The position numbers were made by a program, and so were the translations under genes. The notes beneath the pieces are model-generated. The model made no database searches and had not been told where the DNA came from. It saw nothing but the letters and a program-made list of their open reading frames with translations. From positions 303,671 to 367,670 of the forward strand of contig NW_017265167.1 in NCBI RefSeq assembly GCF_001638985.1: DNA of 64,000 bases, given 5' to 3'. This stretch comes from Phycomyces blakesleeanus NRRL 1555(-) (taxonomy: Eukaryota; Mucoromycota; Mucoromycetes; Mucorales; Phycomycetaceae). Shown piece after piece: positions 24,355-35,565 of the stretch (position 1 is its first letter; every line of letters starts with the position of its first letter).

Positions 24355-24601
24355 AAAAGAAGAAGAAAAGGAATCAATCAATCGATTGTTAAAAAAGGGG
24401 AGGTTTGGAGGAAAGATTAAGATCAATTCAACTTCAACCTTGCCTGGCACACATACATACATATATATATATGTATGTATGTGTGTGTGTGTGTGTGTGT
24501 GGATATATGGTGTGTATGTATATATGATATATATATATTTTTTTTGTAGAAAAGCATTGGATAGAGCCCTTGGTCAATTACAACAGGCCATACTTAAATG
24601 A
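23808..24601 (+). CDS. BORC complex subunit 6-like protein (BORCS6/lyspersin family)
   Basis: Three exons: 23808-23948, 24117-24277 and 24550-24601, giving 117 residues with consistent phases. The protein is small, helical and probably coiled-coil. The segment around residues 64-105 (SVYTSSVKQLSKEIEV, then LITQCDELDKDFAQLV and IKALDRALGQLQQAI) follows the pattern of the conserved C-terminal domain of BORCS6, where a CEELD-type core precedes a final helix. BORC recruits the Arl8 machinery that positions lysosomes in animals; in fungi it would act on vacuole or endosome transport. The match is from memory of the family pattern, so other BLOC-1/BORC coiled-coil subunits remain possible. Intron 1 carries an ATT array and intron 2 a C30 tract followed by GT-rich repeats. 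Confidence 0.6.
24001..24041. repeat. ATT trinucleotide array
   Basis: Thirteen or more TTA units in intron 1 of the BORCS6-like gene. Confidence 0.9.
24320..24349. repeat. C30 homopolymer in an intron
   Basis: Thirty consecutive C on the sense strand of intron 2 of the BORCS6-like gene. The transcript would carry poly-C; the template strand is a G30 run able to form G-quadruplexes. The exact length may be uncertain, as homopolymers of this size are error-prone. Confidence 0.9.
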
Positions 24602-24906
24602 TACCTACGTATATTTGTGTACCTTTATTTTATTCTGTAGCCTAGTTATTCTTGGTTATCTTTAGTAATGTACATTGCTAATAGAGACTTTATATATATA
24701 TATTTGATATTGATATATTGTAAATCAAGATTGTGTGTTAAAGAAAGAAAAAAAGAAAAGGAAAGCAGTAATACATTTGGTGGTCAAGCCAAAATCACCA
24801 TAAATACCACTCACTTTTACTCTCTTCTTCTCCCCCCCCCCCCCTTCTTTTTTGTTTCTTATCCTCTTCTCCCCTGTATTTTCCCTTCCTCTTTCTATTG
24901 ATTGAT
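24602..24906. other. Convergent 3' spacer with C13 tract
   Basis: A 305-base spacer between the convergent BORCS6-like and PEX7 genes. It contains a pyrimidine-rich block with thirteen C in a row (24832-24844). No gene. Confidence 0.65.
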
Positions 24907-26413
24907 TTATCTCCGTAATAGCGCTGGTGGGACAAACACATGAACACTCTCATCCCACGCACAGGATGCTACCTGTCCTTCCACATACAAATTGAAATCC
25001 ACTCCAAGCACAAACTCAGTGTGGGGATCGTGCACACCCATGAGATTGTTTCCAACTGGCGCAGCAGTATCCCAGAACCGGACACTCATATCATAGGCCG
25101 CACTGGCAACAACATTGGGCCGGTGAGGTGAGCATTTTACGCGGCGGACGGCGTACTCATGTCCTGGCAGGCAGATCAGTTCCCGGTCAGGACGGCGCAT
25201 ATCCCAAACCTTGATGGTGCAATCTACAGACCCGGTCACAAATGTGTTGTCCTGGTATTTGTTCCAGTCTACAGACAGGATCTCGTTGTTGTGTGCGTGG
25301 ATCGTCTGGATAGATCGAGGGCTTTTAGTGTCCCATATCTTGACAGTTTGGTCACCAGAGGCTGATGCCAGCATCGATGGGTTGTAAGGTGACCACGCAG
25401 TGCTGTAGACACAATGGGTGTGCTCAGTATAGGTTTGTAATGATCTTGGTGCTTGAGGATTCCACTAAGAAATTTAGGAAGAAAAATAATAAGTAAAAGA
25501 AAATAAAAGAAAAGACACAAGAGGCATATTTTAGTTACGAACATTATATGTATATAAAATGTACACTTCAAATAAATAAAGATTCATCAAGCCTTACAAT
25601 CTTGACAGTATGATCCCATGAGCCACTTGAAAATACATCTTTGGTAATCAAATTCCACTCCACCGAAAATACTTCACGTTGATGTTCTTGCCAGTTTTGT
25701 ATAGGAAAATCCTTTATAATTTATGTATTTTGTCAATAAATGAATAGATTTAATCCAATACACACACACACATATATATATAAAAGATAAGATCGAAACC
25801 TTTTCTTTCTCTGTTTTGAAATACCCTCTTTATTATTATTATTGTTGTTGTTATTATTATTTTCTTGTTTATAATTTCTATTAGTCTTATTACTTACTGC
25901 TAGGGTGACATCCCACATCTTAATAGAGCCATCACCACTCGAGGTAACCAACTGATTTTCGTTTACTTCACTCCACGCCAAATCAAACAAGCCATCTTGG
26001 GTGTCATACCTAATAAAACAAGACACCTTTGTTCTGTAAATATTCATCATTTGTCCTCACTATATATTTATATAAGGTTCTTTTACTCACACTCTCTCGG
26101 CCATAATACCCTCAGGTCCTCCTCCAACAGCAAGTAAGTATAGTCTACCATTTCCAACCAAACCAAAGTTGGAAGAAGCAGCTACTGCGAGTTTGTTTTC
26201 AAAAAAAGGACTCCATTGGACCTAAATCAATTAGACATCTTTTAGTTTCATTTCTAATCAAAAAAAAAAAGAGAAAATATAAAGTAATATATATATATAT
26301 CTAAAATGCGGTCTGTTAACACGTTCAAAAATAATATTAACAAAATAAATAAAAGGTAAATGAAGGCTTACAGAGTATCCATTGAAACCTTCTGTACGGA
26401 ATTTAGAGAACAT
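24907..26413 (-). CDS. PEX7: Peroxin 7, PTS2 import receptor (WD40)
   Basis: Five exons on the minus strand: 26413-26372, 26221-26091, 26009-25898, 25711-25598 and 25464-24907. They sum to 957 bases (318 residues), the usual PEX7 length, with all phases consistent. The protein begins MFSKFRTEGFNGYSVQWSPF, typical of PEX7. The WD40 repeats are clear: SGDGSIKMWDVTLA, SGSWDHTVKIWNPQ, SASGDQTVKIWDTK, TGSVDCTIKVWDMR and SAAYDMSVRFWDT, then a last blade with ASCAWDESVHVF. PEX7 binds the N-terminal PTS2 signal of thiolase-like proteins in the cytosol and brings them to the peroxisomal membrane with a PEX20/PEX5 co-receptor. First and last exons lie in unremarkable AT-rich flanks. Confidence 0.95.
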
Positions 26414-29099
26414 TGAAAGTGAATGGTGGGAGACTTGTTATATTATATTATATATTATGAAGTACCTGGTTCTGTCTTTGAGTTGTATCACAATAATCCA
26501 AAATAATATTAATAATAATAATAGGAAAAAGAATAAAAGGTAAATGAAAGACAGATAGTTCTGCGCTTGTACTTACGCCAATAGTAATGAATTAAAACAT
26601 ATAGTTAGTTTAGCACTTTTCATATTAAAAATATATAGCAGGGCACAAAGAGACCAGGGGGATAAAAAAAAAACTATAGGCATACTGGCTGTAAAAAAGC
26701 TATATCGTTAGTTTTGTATATTGTTTCTATATTTAGTATATTATTGTGCGGTATTTGAGATTCCGTTTTAATAAAAGAGAGAACACACTGAGTTTAATTC
26801 CCTTCATTTTTTTTGGCGTTTTCCATAAAAATGTGGAGTTTTCGGAGTTAAAGAGTATGAGATAAAAAAATAAAAAAATATGGAAGATCTTTAAAATTAT
26901 AGACAGCCAAATTATATTCTTTTTTAAAAATAAAACAATAACACTTTTATGATAACTATTGCTTTTATTTTTATATAGCTTTATTTACCTTAATAATAAT
27001 TGTCTGGGATCTGCTGTATGAAAGGTTTATGTAGCTTAGTGTTAGGCGAGAAAGATGAATCTTGACAAGAGATGCTGGACTACCAGTTGTCTTGGATTGT
27101 AGGGTGACAAAAGAGAGATATTTTAATACATTGAAGGCAACTCACATTCTATCTCTTACTAGGCAATTTTAATAAAAATATAATAGTGAGCATGCTAAAT
27201 AATAATAACAACAATAATAATATAAATCCACATTAGAGCAAAATTACAGCAAAATGCAATGGAATAAATAAACGTAAAGTAAATTAAAGTAGTGGTTTTA
27301 AGACGGTCTGGAAAAGAAGCTCATCTCAACCCAAAATTTGAGAATACATTTGAAGTCATATTGAGACAGATACAAAATTGTAAAGCATATTTCTAGGTTA
27401 ATACTAGCATAGAAAACTCGGCATATATAAAATAAAGATTACTATGTAGAGTAATCCCATTAATTCATTACTAGCAGCAAAACATATTTTTGCCTTTAGC
27501 TCTCTTTTATTTTGTGCAGGAGTCATGCCAATTGTCTCTGCATCGTTCCAATTTAAATATATGACAGAGGGGCAAAAGCTTTTCTCTTTCTTGAGTGTGA
27601 AAAAATAGTGTCTTGTAAAAGAAAAAAAGGCAAGTGTTTGAGTTACTTTTTACGATTGAGGTTACTTCCGAATGGATTGAATGTATTATTTGTAGGGCAT
27701 TAGATCGACAAATGATCTTTAATGCTTTCTGCTCAAAATACCACAATATATTCCTTTACATACACGTTGGTCGCCTTTTTTTTCATTAAGAGTATATACA
27801 TACAGTTCAATTAGTGTTAGTTTCAAAAGAGGCAAAAACATATTGTCCTTATTTCAAAGCAAATTAAAAAATGTTGAAACATATAGAGAATAAACATTAT
27901 TGCTTACTCTACTAATTTTACTTCTAATTATGATATTACTATATGCCATTGCTGTTTGAACGGGTGTGATGAATAGTGAATATTTTGTGAATATACTAAC
28001 AAGCAGTTGTTGCAAACTGGATTCTCAGTAAAAACAAATGTGTTACTATCAGTAAATTCAAGTATTACTATTTTTTCAATTGAGAAGCTTGTATCATTCC
28101 TTCTTCTTCCTTCTCACCTATTATTTGGTTTGGAGTAGTAGCTATACCAGGAATATAGCAAGGCAGTATATATATACATATATATGTATTTTAATTTCAT
28201 TTTATATTGGTATCTGACGGCCTCTTTAGCGGACTTTAAATTTGGCCGAGCCGGGATTTGATGAGCAGAGGCATGCCAAGCAGGATTAGCTTCTTCCTTC
28301 CTTTCCTTCCCCACCATAAAGGGTAATTACAAGGTTTTTTTTGTTTTTGTTTATTATCACTTTGTTCAGGATTTCGATGCTCTCTCAAACCGATACGACA
28401 CAATGGATGAATATGACAATAAGACGGATGAATGAAAAAAATCAAGAACATGTGATCAATGGATGGATATGGGTTATCTCTGGAAGAAAACAGCCAAAAA
28501 AAAACATGAATTCTATTGGAAACCAAGAACTCAAATAAACCCAAGCACAAGCAACAACAAGCCCAACAAACGACACAGTATCTCCAGTGTATTATACTAA
28601 GTAAAACGACATTACGCTATACGTCATTACTCGACATCATACAGAAATGAAATGATTAGTGTCTGTGCGTATGTGTAAGCAAAATCGACACCAAAAGGAG
28701 AAGAATAACAAGTATAAGGAAACACTCGAGTATACTTGTGCACCAGCTATAAGACACACTGTCATTCCCAGAAATTCACCAAAACGTGCAACAAACATCA
28801 ACAAAAAGAAGCACTGGATATTTACATTGGGCCTAGTCTTGAGAGCATCAAATCCTGAAACAAATTTATCAGTGTTCAATCTTTACTATTCTTATTTGGT
28901 TTTGAAGGGGGGAGGTTGTTTTTTATTTTTGTGGATGTAATGATCACCTTGTTACATTTACGTCTTTGAAAAAAAAAGCTTCTTTCTCTTTTTACTTCCT
29001 CTTTTTTATTATTTTTATTTTTATTATTATTTTTTATAAAATATTTATGTTTATATCCATATTTACATGTACTTTATCTACCTATAGATTTGATTTAAA
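26414..29099. other. 2.7-kb AT-rich spacer upstream of the uL2 gene
   Basis: Mostly featureless AT-rich DNA. Two short minus-strand stretches look somewhat coding: 28200-28317, with a block AWHASAHQIPARPNLKSAKE, and 28640-28870, hydrophobic. Neither could be joined into a gene. A possible 5' UTR splice acceptor (CTATAG) occurs about 13 bases before the uL2 start codon. Confidence 0.5.
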
Positions 29100-29861
29100 A
29101 TGGGTCGCGTCATTCGTGCTCAAAGAAAAGGTGCCGGAAGCATCTTCAAGGCCCACACTGTCGGTCGCAAGGGTGCTGCCAAGTTGAGAGTTTTCGACTT
29201 TGCTGAGCGTCACGGTTACATCCGTGGTATCATCAAGGAGATCGTCCACGATCCCGGAAGAGGTGCCCCCCTTGCCAAGGTTGCTTTCCGTGACCCTTAC
29301 AAGTACAAGCTCAGAACTGAGACCTTCATTGCCACCGAAGGCATGTACACCGGTCAGTTCATCTACTGCGGTAAGAAGGCCACCCTCAACGTCGGTAACG
29401 TCTTGCCCCTTGCCTCCGTCCCCGAAGGTACCATTGTCTGCAACGTCGAAGAGAAGGTTGGTGACCGTGGAGCTCTTGCCCGTACCTCTGGTAACTACGT
29501 GACCGTCATTGGCCACGGTGATGACGGTAAGACCCGCATCAGACTTCCCTCCGGTTCCAAGAAGATCGTTCCCTCCACCTCCCGTGCCGCTATCGGTATC
29601 GTTGCCGGTGGTGGACGTATCGACAAGCCCCTCTTGAAGGCCGGTCGTGCTTACCACAAGTACAGAGTCAAGCGTAACAGCTGGCCCAAGACCCGTGGTG
29701 TTGCCATGAACCCCGTTGACCATCCCCACGGTGGTGGTAACCATCAGCACATTGGTCACGCCTCTACTGTCGCTCGCGACTCCTCCGCTGGTCAGAAGGT
29801 CGGTCTTATTGCTGCCCGCCGTACTGGTCTCCTCCGCGGTACCAAGAAGATCAAGGATTAA
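29100..29861 (+). CDS. RPL8: 60S ribosomal protein uL2 (L8/L2)
   Basis: Intronless coding region of 253 residues, the standard length for eukaryotic uL2. It starts [20 protein letters not shown] and contains the conserved [18 protein letters not shown] segment near the peptidyl-transferase centre (about residues 202-219), where the histidine of the GGGNHQ region is highly conserved. It ends [14 protein letters not shown]. uL2 is a core large-subunit protein needed for subunit joining and tRNA positioning. Codons are strongly biased to C-ending forms, unlike the AT-rich neighbours, as expected of a highly expressed gene. A T-rich stretch and a possible leader intron precede the start. Confidence 0.98.
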   Translation: MGRVIRAQRKGAGSIFKAHTVGRKGAAKLRVFDFAERHGYIRGIIKEIVHDPGRGAPLAKVAFRDPYKYKLRTETFIATEGMYTGQFIYCGKKATLNVGNVLPLASVPEGTIVCNVEEKVGDRGALARTSGNYVTVIGHGDDGKTRIRLPSGSKKIVPSTSRAAIGIVAGGGRIDKPLLKAGRAYHKYRVKRNSWPKTRGVAMNPVDHPHGGGNHQHIGHASTVARDSSAGQKVGLIAARRTGLLRGTKKIKD

Positions 29862-30351
29862 ACAATTTATTGATTATCATCTTGTTATTATCAAATAATA
29901 ATAATATAAAAGAATCCATGTAAAATTCTGTCCATTATCTGTCCTGTTCTTCTTTCTGCTTTTTTTTGTAACCAATGTATATATATATGTGTGTGTGTGT
30001 ACATATATATGCTTATATACAAAATCTAGAGTGCTATGGGTGTGTGTGTGGTTTGATCTAATGTAGATCGTGAGGTGTAGTGTAGGCTTCTTTTTATTTT
30101 AAAGAATAACAATAATTTTAATCTGTTTCAATTGTAGCATTTTACTTTCACTTTTACTATCTCTTTGAACTCTACAAGCATGCATTTGTGTTTGTGTTTG
30201 TGTAGTGTTTAATGTTTAAATGTGCGTGTGACGGTTTGTTTTACAGGGTTACAACAACAGCCAGGTATTCTCGGGATAGGAGTGTGTGTGTTATTTTTTC
30301 TTCTTTCTTTCTTTTAAAAAAAAAACTATATATATATATTCTTTATTTGTC
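29862..30351. other. Spacer between uL2 and BOLA3 genes
   Basis: 3' UTR with AAT repeats, GT runs near 29988-30001 and 30041-30052, and a pyrimidine-rich leader just before the BOLA3 start. No gene. Confidence 0.6.
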
Positions 30352-31001
30352 ATGGCATTCTCTCTTTTGACTCGCCTGAGTGTTGCTCAGATCGCCCGCT
30401 CCTCTGCTGTTAGTCGGCCAATGCAACGTGCTCTTTATTCAAGTGCATCCGAGACCAACCCTGAATTGGCAGATCTCAATGAGGGAGAACGTCACATCTA
30501 CACCAAGCTCACCGAAACTCTTTCCCCTCACAAGTTGAGAGTTGCTGATGTTTCAGGTAAGGCATTTATGTGTATTTTCTTTTAAAGATAAAATAAAATA
30601 AAGCTATATTTGATATAACTTGATTGAATTAACCAACTTTTAATATATTAAATATATTAAATTACTTTAATAATAATTTTTATAATTTAAATTCTCAAAA
30701 GGTGGTTGTGGATCTATGTACGCTATTGACATTGCCTCCAAAGCGTTTGAGGGCACCAGCATGGTGAAACAGCATCGCATGGTAAATGAAATCTTGAAGC
30801 AGGAAATCAAGGGAATGCACGGACTGCAGGTAAAAATTTAGAAAAATTTATTAAGGGGGTTGTTATTACCAATAATTAGCCAAATTATATATACTTTTTC
30901 TCGATGTATCTTTTACTATTGTATATACATATATGAATGTATATTGCATGACACTCATAATTTCTATTTTATTTTGACAGCTCAAGACATCTGCCAAATA
31001 A
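30352..31001 (+). CDS. BOLA3: Mitochondrial BolA-like protein 3
   Basis: Three exons: 30352-30556, 30702-30829 and 30981-31001 (the last codes only LKTSAK and the stop), 117 residues, phases consistent. The first 35 residues are basic and hydroxylated ([19 protein letters not shown]) and look like a mitochondrial presequence. The BolA domain follows: [22 protein letters not shown], then [12 protein letters not shown] and [25 protein letters not shown]. The GGCGSM block with its cysteine and the HRMVN block with its histidine are the usual Fe-S ligation residues of BolA3-type proteins. BOLA3 works with glutaredoxin 5 and NFU1 late in mitochondrial [4Fe-4S] cluster delivery, for example to lipoate synthase and respiratory complexes. 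Confidence 0.93.
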
Positions 31002-31576
31002 GTTTTAATTTATTTTTTATTTTATTTTTAAAGAAAGAATTATAAATTAGATTTAAAATTTAATTCAATTTAATTAAATTAAATTATATAATATACGAAC
31101 AAAGCTCTTTTCTTTTCTCCTTATTATCCTTATTTCCCAGCCCTTTCTTTCTTGTATTTCATCTTTTTTTGTATTCTCTTAAAGAAACTCAATTCAACTA
31201 ACACAGAAGAAAGAGAGGTAATGTTACTTTTGTGTATAGTGAGAGACACATCTATATATATATATATGTTTTTTTTTGTTATCTATATTTTAACAAGATC
31301 TTGAATGGATAAGATAATATATATTGGGAATTTTCTAAACAAATTGTAAAAAAAAATGATAATAAAAAAAATACAGACAAATAAACCAAAAGAGAAGAAC
31401 TAGCAGTAGTAAAGTAGTAAGAGTAAGAGTAAGAGTAAAAAGTAGTAGTATACAGTAAAGAGTAACTACCGTGTAATGTAATGTAGTGTGGTGTAGTATA
31501 GTGTAGCATGATGTATCGTGGTGTCATGTGTGATGTATAATGTGATGTAGTCTGGCTGTACTTCTTAAAATTAGCT
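31002..31576. other. Convergent 3' spacer
   Basis: AT-rich 3' UTRs of BOLA3 and the phosphotransferase gene. A GTGTA/ATGTA-rich degenerate repeat lies at about 31475-31555. No gene. Confidence 0.6.
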
Positions 31577-33375
31577 CTAGTGGAATGTACTGTAAGCCAT
31601 ATTGTCGTCTTTGGGAGAAACCACTTCTCCTTCTTCCTGTGCCTCCAAAAGAGAATCGTCTTCTGCGACTAATAAACAAAAGTAAAAATTGAGTAAAAAT
31701 GTCTTTTATACATACATATATAAAGAATACTTACTTTCTTCAGAGGGCATTGTTCGAGAAACTGGCTTATTGCGACGAATTACCAAACAACGAATGCCAA
31801 GATAACGACAGAAACCATTGATTACCAACGATGCCCACACCGCATAATATGAAACAGCAGAAACAAACAGAGTCCACACCATGTAATACTCCCAATCGGC
31901 AGATATCAGACGCCTATGATATATAGAAATATGTGATGTAAACATTTGAAATGTGAGTAAGAAATACATATATAATATATTACCCAATACAATACTTACA
32001 TATTAATAAATGAAGGAGCATTGACCAAGAGAGACATGATCACCATGGGTGCCACTGAACCGGCTAATGAAGGGAAAGGTGACTTTGTGAGGTGGGAAAA
32101 GATGATGTTTGATGCCATGAGTCCAAAGAGAGTGCCGGCCATGAGGTTAAACAGGATAAGATGCTGGCCTTTGAAGATAATAGAGTCTGGTGATGTGAGC
32201 CAGGCATATTCAGCCAAGCAAAACAGGACAATTGGACCCAGTGAGGTGTAGAATACATGGATCCAGTTGAGTGACTTTTCTTTACAGGCACTGTACATTG
32301 TGTAAAGTCTATAAGAGAGAGAAATAGTTATTTAGTCAACGTAAATAAGACAACTAGATTAAAATTGAATATTACGATTGAAAGATGACTTTACACTACA
32401 GGACAATGGGTCAAAAAGAACAGAATGGTTGTCATCCAAACGAATACTTGGGCTCCTGTTGTGCCAGGATTCAATAAAGGAGTGATCCATGAAACCAATG
32501 AAATGTCTTCCAAAGGTAACTGCCAAATACCAGCACCTTTAAATAAAATAAAATAAAATAAAATAAAATAAAATAAGATAAAATCAGTACAGGAAATATA
32601 CATATATTATATTATATGATATAATTTTACCATAGAAACCCGAGATAATAAAGGCAATACATGTCAAGATGATTCCTTCAGTTGGACCATTAACATAGCC
32701 GAGATATAGTACGCCTGTATAGTACTCTTCTGCGGTTGAAAGATAAAATCCTGCCATGGTTACTGCAAACAGAACTACGGTTAGTGGCGTATGGCCCGAG
32801 CCAATTGCAGCTGCGTGCAATAGAGAGATGTAGGTTGTGTTGAGGGCATCACAGCCGTGGTCAAACAGTTCTCCAAGTGGGCTGGATGTGCCTGTGCGTC
32901 TGGCCTGCTTTCCGTCGACATTATCAAAGGTCGAGTAGAGCCAGAGACCGGCAGCAAAACTAAAGTAGATCCAATTGGGTGCGTCTTCACTTGCACTCAG
33001 GCTTGGCACATAGATTGCTACCAAGATAACATTGAATATCATGAAAAATAAGCCGATAAGTGTAATAAGATTAGGACTATTGGCAATATAAATAAACAAA
33101 AAAATTAGTTGCTATTTCCTTTTTTAATACATATATACATTTAATTATAATTCTATAGACATCATAATACTCTATTTTTTTTAAAAAAAAATCTATTAAA
33201 TGACAACAACATACGCTATCCACATGGGAAAGAGGGTAATGGCCCAATTCCAGTAGTGTACAAGAATGTACTTTGTGATGAATGACTTGTCGACTGCAGC
33301 ATATTTGTAGTACTTTAGGTTTTCGAGCTGCTCTTGGCTGGGAAACTCCCCTCTTGCCATTGACTTGATGTTCAT
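31577..33375 (-). CDS. EPT1: Choline/ethanolamine phosphotransferase (CPT1/EPT1 family)
   Basis: Six exons on the minus strand: 33375-33215, 33076-32631, 32536-32395, 32308-32000, 31913-31735 and 31668-31577. They total 1329 bases (442 residues), all phases consistent. The CDP-alcohol phosphotransferase signature DGxxARx8Gx3Dx3D is complete at 108-130 (DG, AR at 112-113, G122, D126, D130). About eight to ten hydrophobic segments indicate an ER or Golgi multi-pass enzyme. It transfers phosphocholine or phosphoethanolamine from the CDP form to diacylglycerol in the Kennedy pathway. Which head group it prefers cannot be told from the sequence. The C-terminal tail is acidic and follows a basic RRNKPVSR stretch. 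The start chosen (MNIKSMARGEF) is the first ATG; the second, five residues later, is also possible. Confidence 0.92.
32541..32575. repeat. AAAAT pentanucleotide array in a phosphotransferase intron
   Basis: Seven tandem AAATA units near the acceptor end (in gene orientation) of the intron 32537-32630. Confidence 0.9.
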
Positions 33376-34688
33376 GCTTTTCTCTCTTTTTTGGGGGTTT
33401 TATTTTTGGAATAATTAACTGTAACTGAGAAAAAGTATAAAGTAAAGTATAAAAAAAATATATAAAAAAAAAAGGGAAAGAAGGAAGGAATAAAGGTGAC
33501 GGGCTGTGACGCTTAAAAAGTCGGCACGAAGGTTCTTCCCACTAAAGTAATAAAAAAATAAAAATAAAAAGAAACCTATTTTGTCTCACTTGGAACTCTA
33601 TTTTTTTTCTTTATTCTATTTAAAATAAAATAACTACAATTTAGTCCGTCATGGTAAAAGTTGTTTCCGTAGCCGGGACCTATTAAAACATGTATCTAAA
33701 AGAAAGTCGTTTTTATTGGTATTAGACTTATTAATGGTGTAAGAAACAGATATATGTCATTTTAAGATAGCCTATTAGAAGGTGTATATAGATGGTGCTC
33801 TTACTTAGAGGACAAGACTACCATTAGAGAATAAAGAAAGAAAGGATATCATTAAATCCAAAGTATACTTATTTATACATTTATATAGAAATTAGGCAAA
33901 ATGTTCAATCGCTTTTCAGCCTGCAAAATTATAGTTGCTCTTTTCAAAAAATAAAAATAAAAAATAATTACCCAACAAAACCAAAAGTTTTCTTTCTTGT
34001 CCCTCTACCAAATACGAATATATAAACACCTTATTTTTCTCTATATCTATCTGTTACTGCGTAGTATATTTCTGCTCTTATTACTAAGATTTTCTTTATA
34101 TCGTAATTACCACTGGTCGTTTTTTTTGGGTTGTAGAATTAACAAGATAATAATAATTTTAATGCGGAAGAGGGTAGTTAAGCCAAGAGATAAATTTGCC
34201 CTTTGTTTAATTTTAAATATATGATATATCTATATATTGATAATCTAATGAGTAACGAACAAAACAAAGAATATGCCATAGATACATCTTTTTCTATTTT
34301 CTTTGAGCCCCATATACACACCAACTTTATTCTTCTTTTAAACCCCAATCTGCGGTTTTACAAGCATTCACTCGTTTTTTTTTATATATACAAGTAGCCG
34401 GTGTTTGAAATTCCAAATTTCTAAACTTGCCATTAGTACAGTCGTTGGGGAAACCATAAAAAATAGGATTTAGGCGGAGGTTATAATCTTGGAAAAGAAT
34501 AATATGTTTTAGAAGCACAAATAACTTTTCAAATATACGTATATATCCGTTAAAAAATATCATACAGAATTACATTTGACAATAATATAGAGAAAGTACG
34601 GTCTTGTAGCAATTTGAGTTATAAAAGATAACTCTTAAAAACAGAAAATTTTTATGGAGATAGAATTATTTCAAATTCAATTATACTA

Positions 34689-35203
34689 GGCGTTCACATA
34701 GTTGCGGTCGACCGGTTTTTTTTCCCAATTTTAGGCAAAAAATTTATTCCAAAAATGGGCAACAAATTTAAGTGCATCCCCAGCAAAAAACAGGGGATGC
34801 ACTAAAAATCGCTCCTTTTATAGAATATTTAATCGACGACATCTTTTTAAGCTGACGAGACTTTGTCTACTTTTTTGCTAAAGTCTTAAAGCACTTAATT
34901 ATTTACATCATCTGCATATTGCTCTTATTTTTTAGGCATCTCTGATAGAGCAAAGGTTGTTATTAAAAAATCAGTAAAGTTTATTTTTTGAAGCCTTTGA
35001 ACTGACTATTATTACTGTTATTCATGTTTGTAAATAGATAGAAAAATAAAAGTTTATTAGGGGGTATTTTAGTAAAATACAAATATTATCTGAAACTAAC
35101 CTCGAGTGACTCTTGTTTTCAATTTCAGAAGCTACTATAAACAGTAAAGAAAATTAAGGCGGTCGACCGTTAAAAATCGGTCGACCACAACTATGTGAAC
35201 GCC
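34689..35203. mobile_element. 515-bp MITE with 32-base terminal inverted repeats
   Basis: The left end begins GGCGTTCACATAGTTGCGG and continues through a TCGACCG block into T-rich DNA. The right end is its inverted complement and matches 30 of 32 positions. Both ends are bordered by TA, consistent with a TA target duplication as in Tc1/mariner (IS630) elements. The subterminal palindrome CGGTCGACCG occurs once at the left and twice at the right. The interior has no coding capacity but holds a perfect 11-bp hairpin (34771-34803). It is therefore best read as a non-autonomous miniature inverted-repeat element. No transposase is present in the window. Confidence 0.85.
34771..34803. repeat. Perfect hairpin inside the MITE
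   Basis: Arms AGTGCATCCCC and GGGGATGCACT (11 bp, no mismatch) flank an 11-base A-rich loop. Confidence 0.95.
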
Positions 35204-35447
35204 TACTTTTATGTCCAATAATATATTTCGGAACTTGAACGTTTATGTAAAATCCTACTGACTACCCCCAAAGTAATGAATCCTGGGGAGCAAGTTCAAA
35301 AAAAAAAGGTTGAAACATTTTAACAACCCGATTCGTTAGTATTTTGTAATCTCCGCTTATTAGCCAGCTTAGTGTCGGACGTCTAACATGGTTCTAACCT
35401 GGTGCAACGAGCCAATTGAGCTTAGCATCTCAGCATCTTGGTTTAAC

Positions 35448-35565
35448 ATCTCGGTTTAGACAAAGATCTATATCAATAAAGACGTTCTATATTACGATAT
35501 TGCTCGTTTTCTTTTGTGTGTGTGTGTGTGTGTGTATGCCTGATTACTTATTCTGGTATTATTAG
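35448..35565. repeat. Degenerate dispersed repeat, copy 2
   Basis: Counterpart of 3594-3700, in the same orientation. It carries the same ordered blocks and a GT microsatellite expansion between the TTTTCTTTTG block and TGGTATTATTA. Confidence 0.55.

Noticed and set aside
29082..29759. 225-codon frame antisense to the uL2 gene
   Set aside because: It is a shadow created by strong codon bias; the plus-strand frame encodes a clear ribosomal protein.
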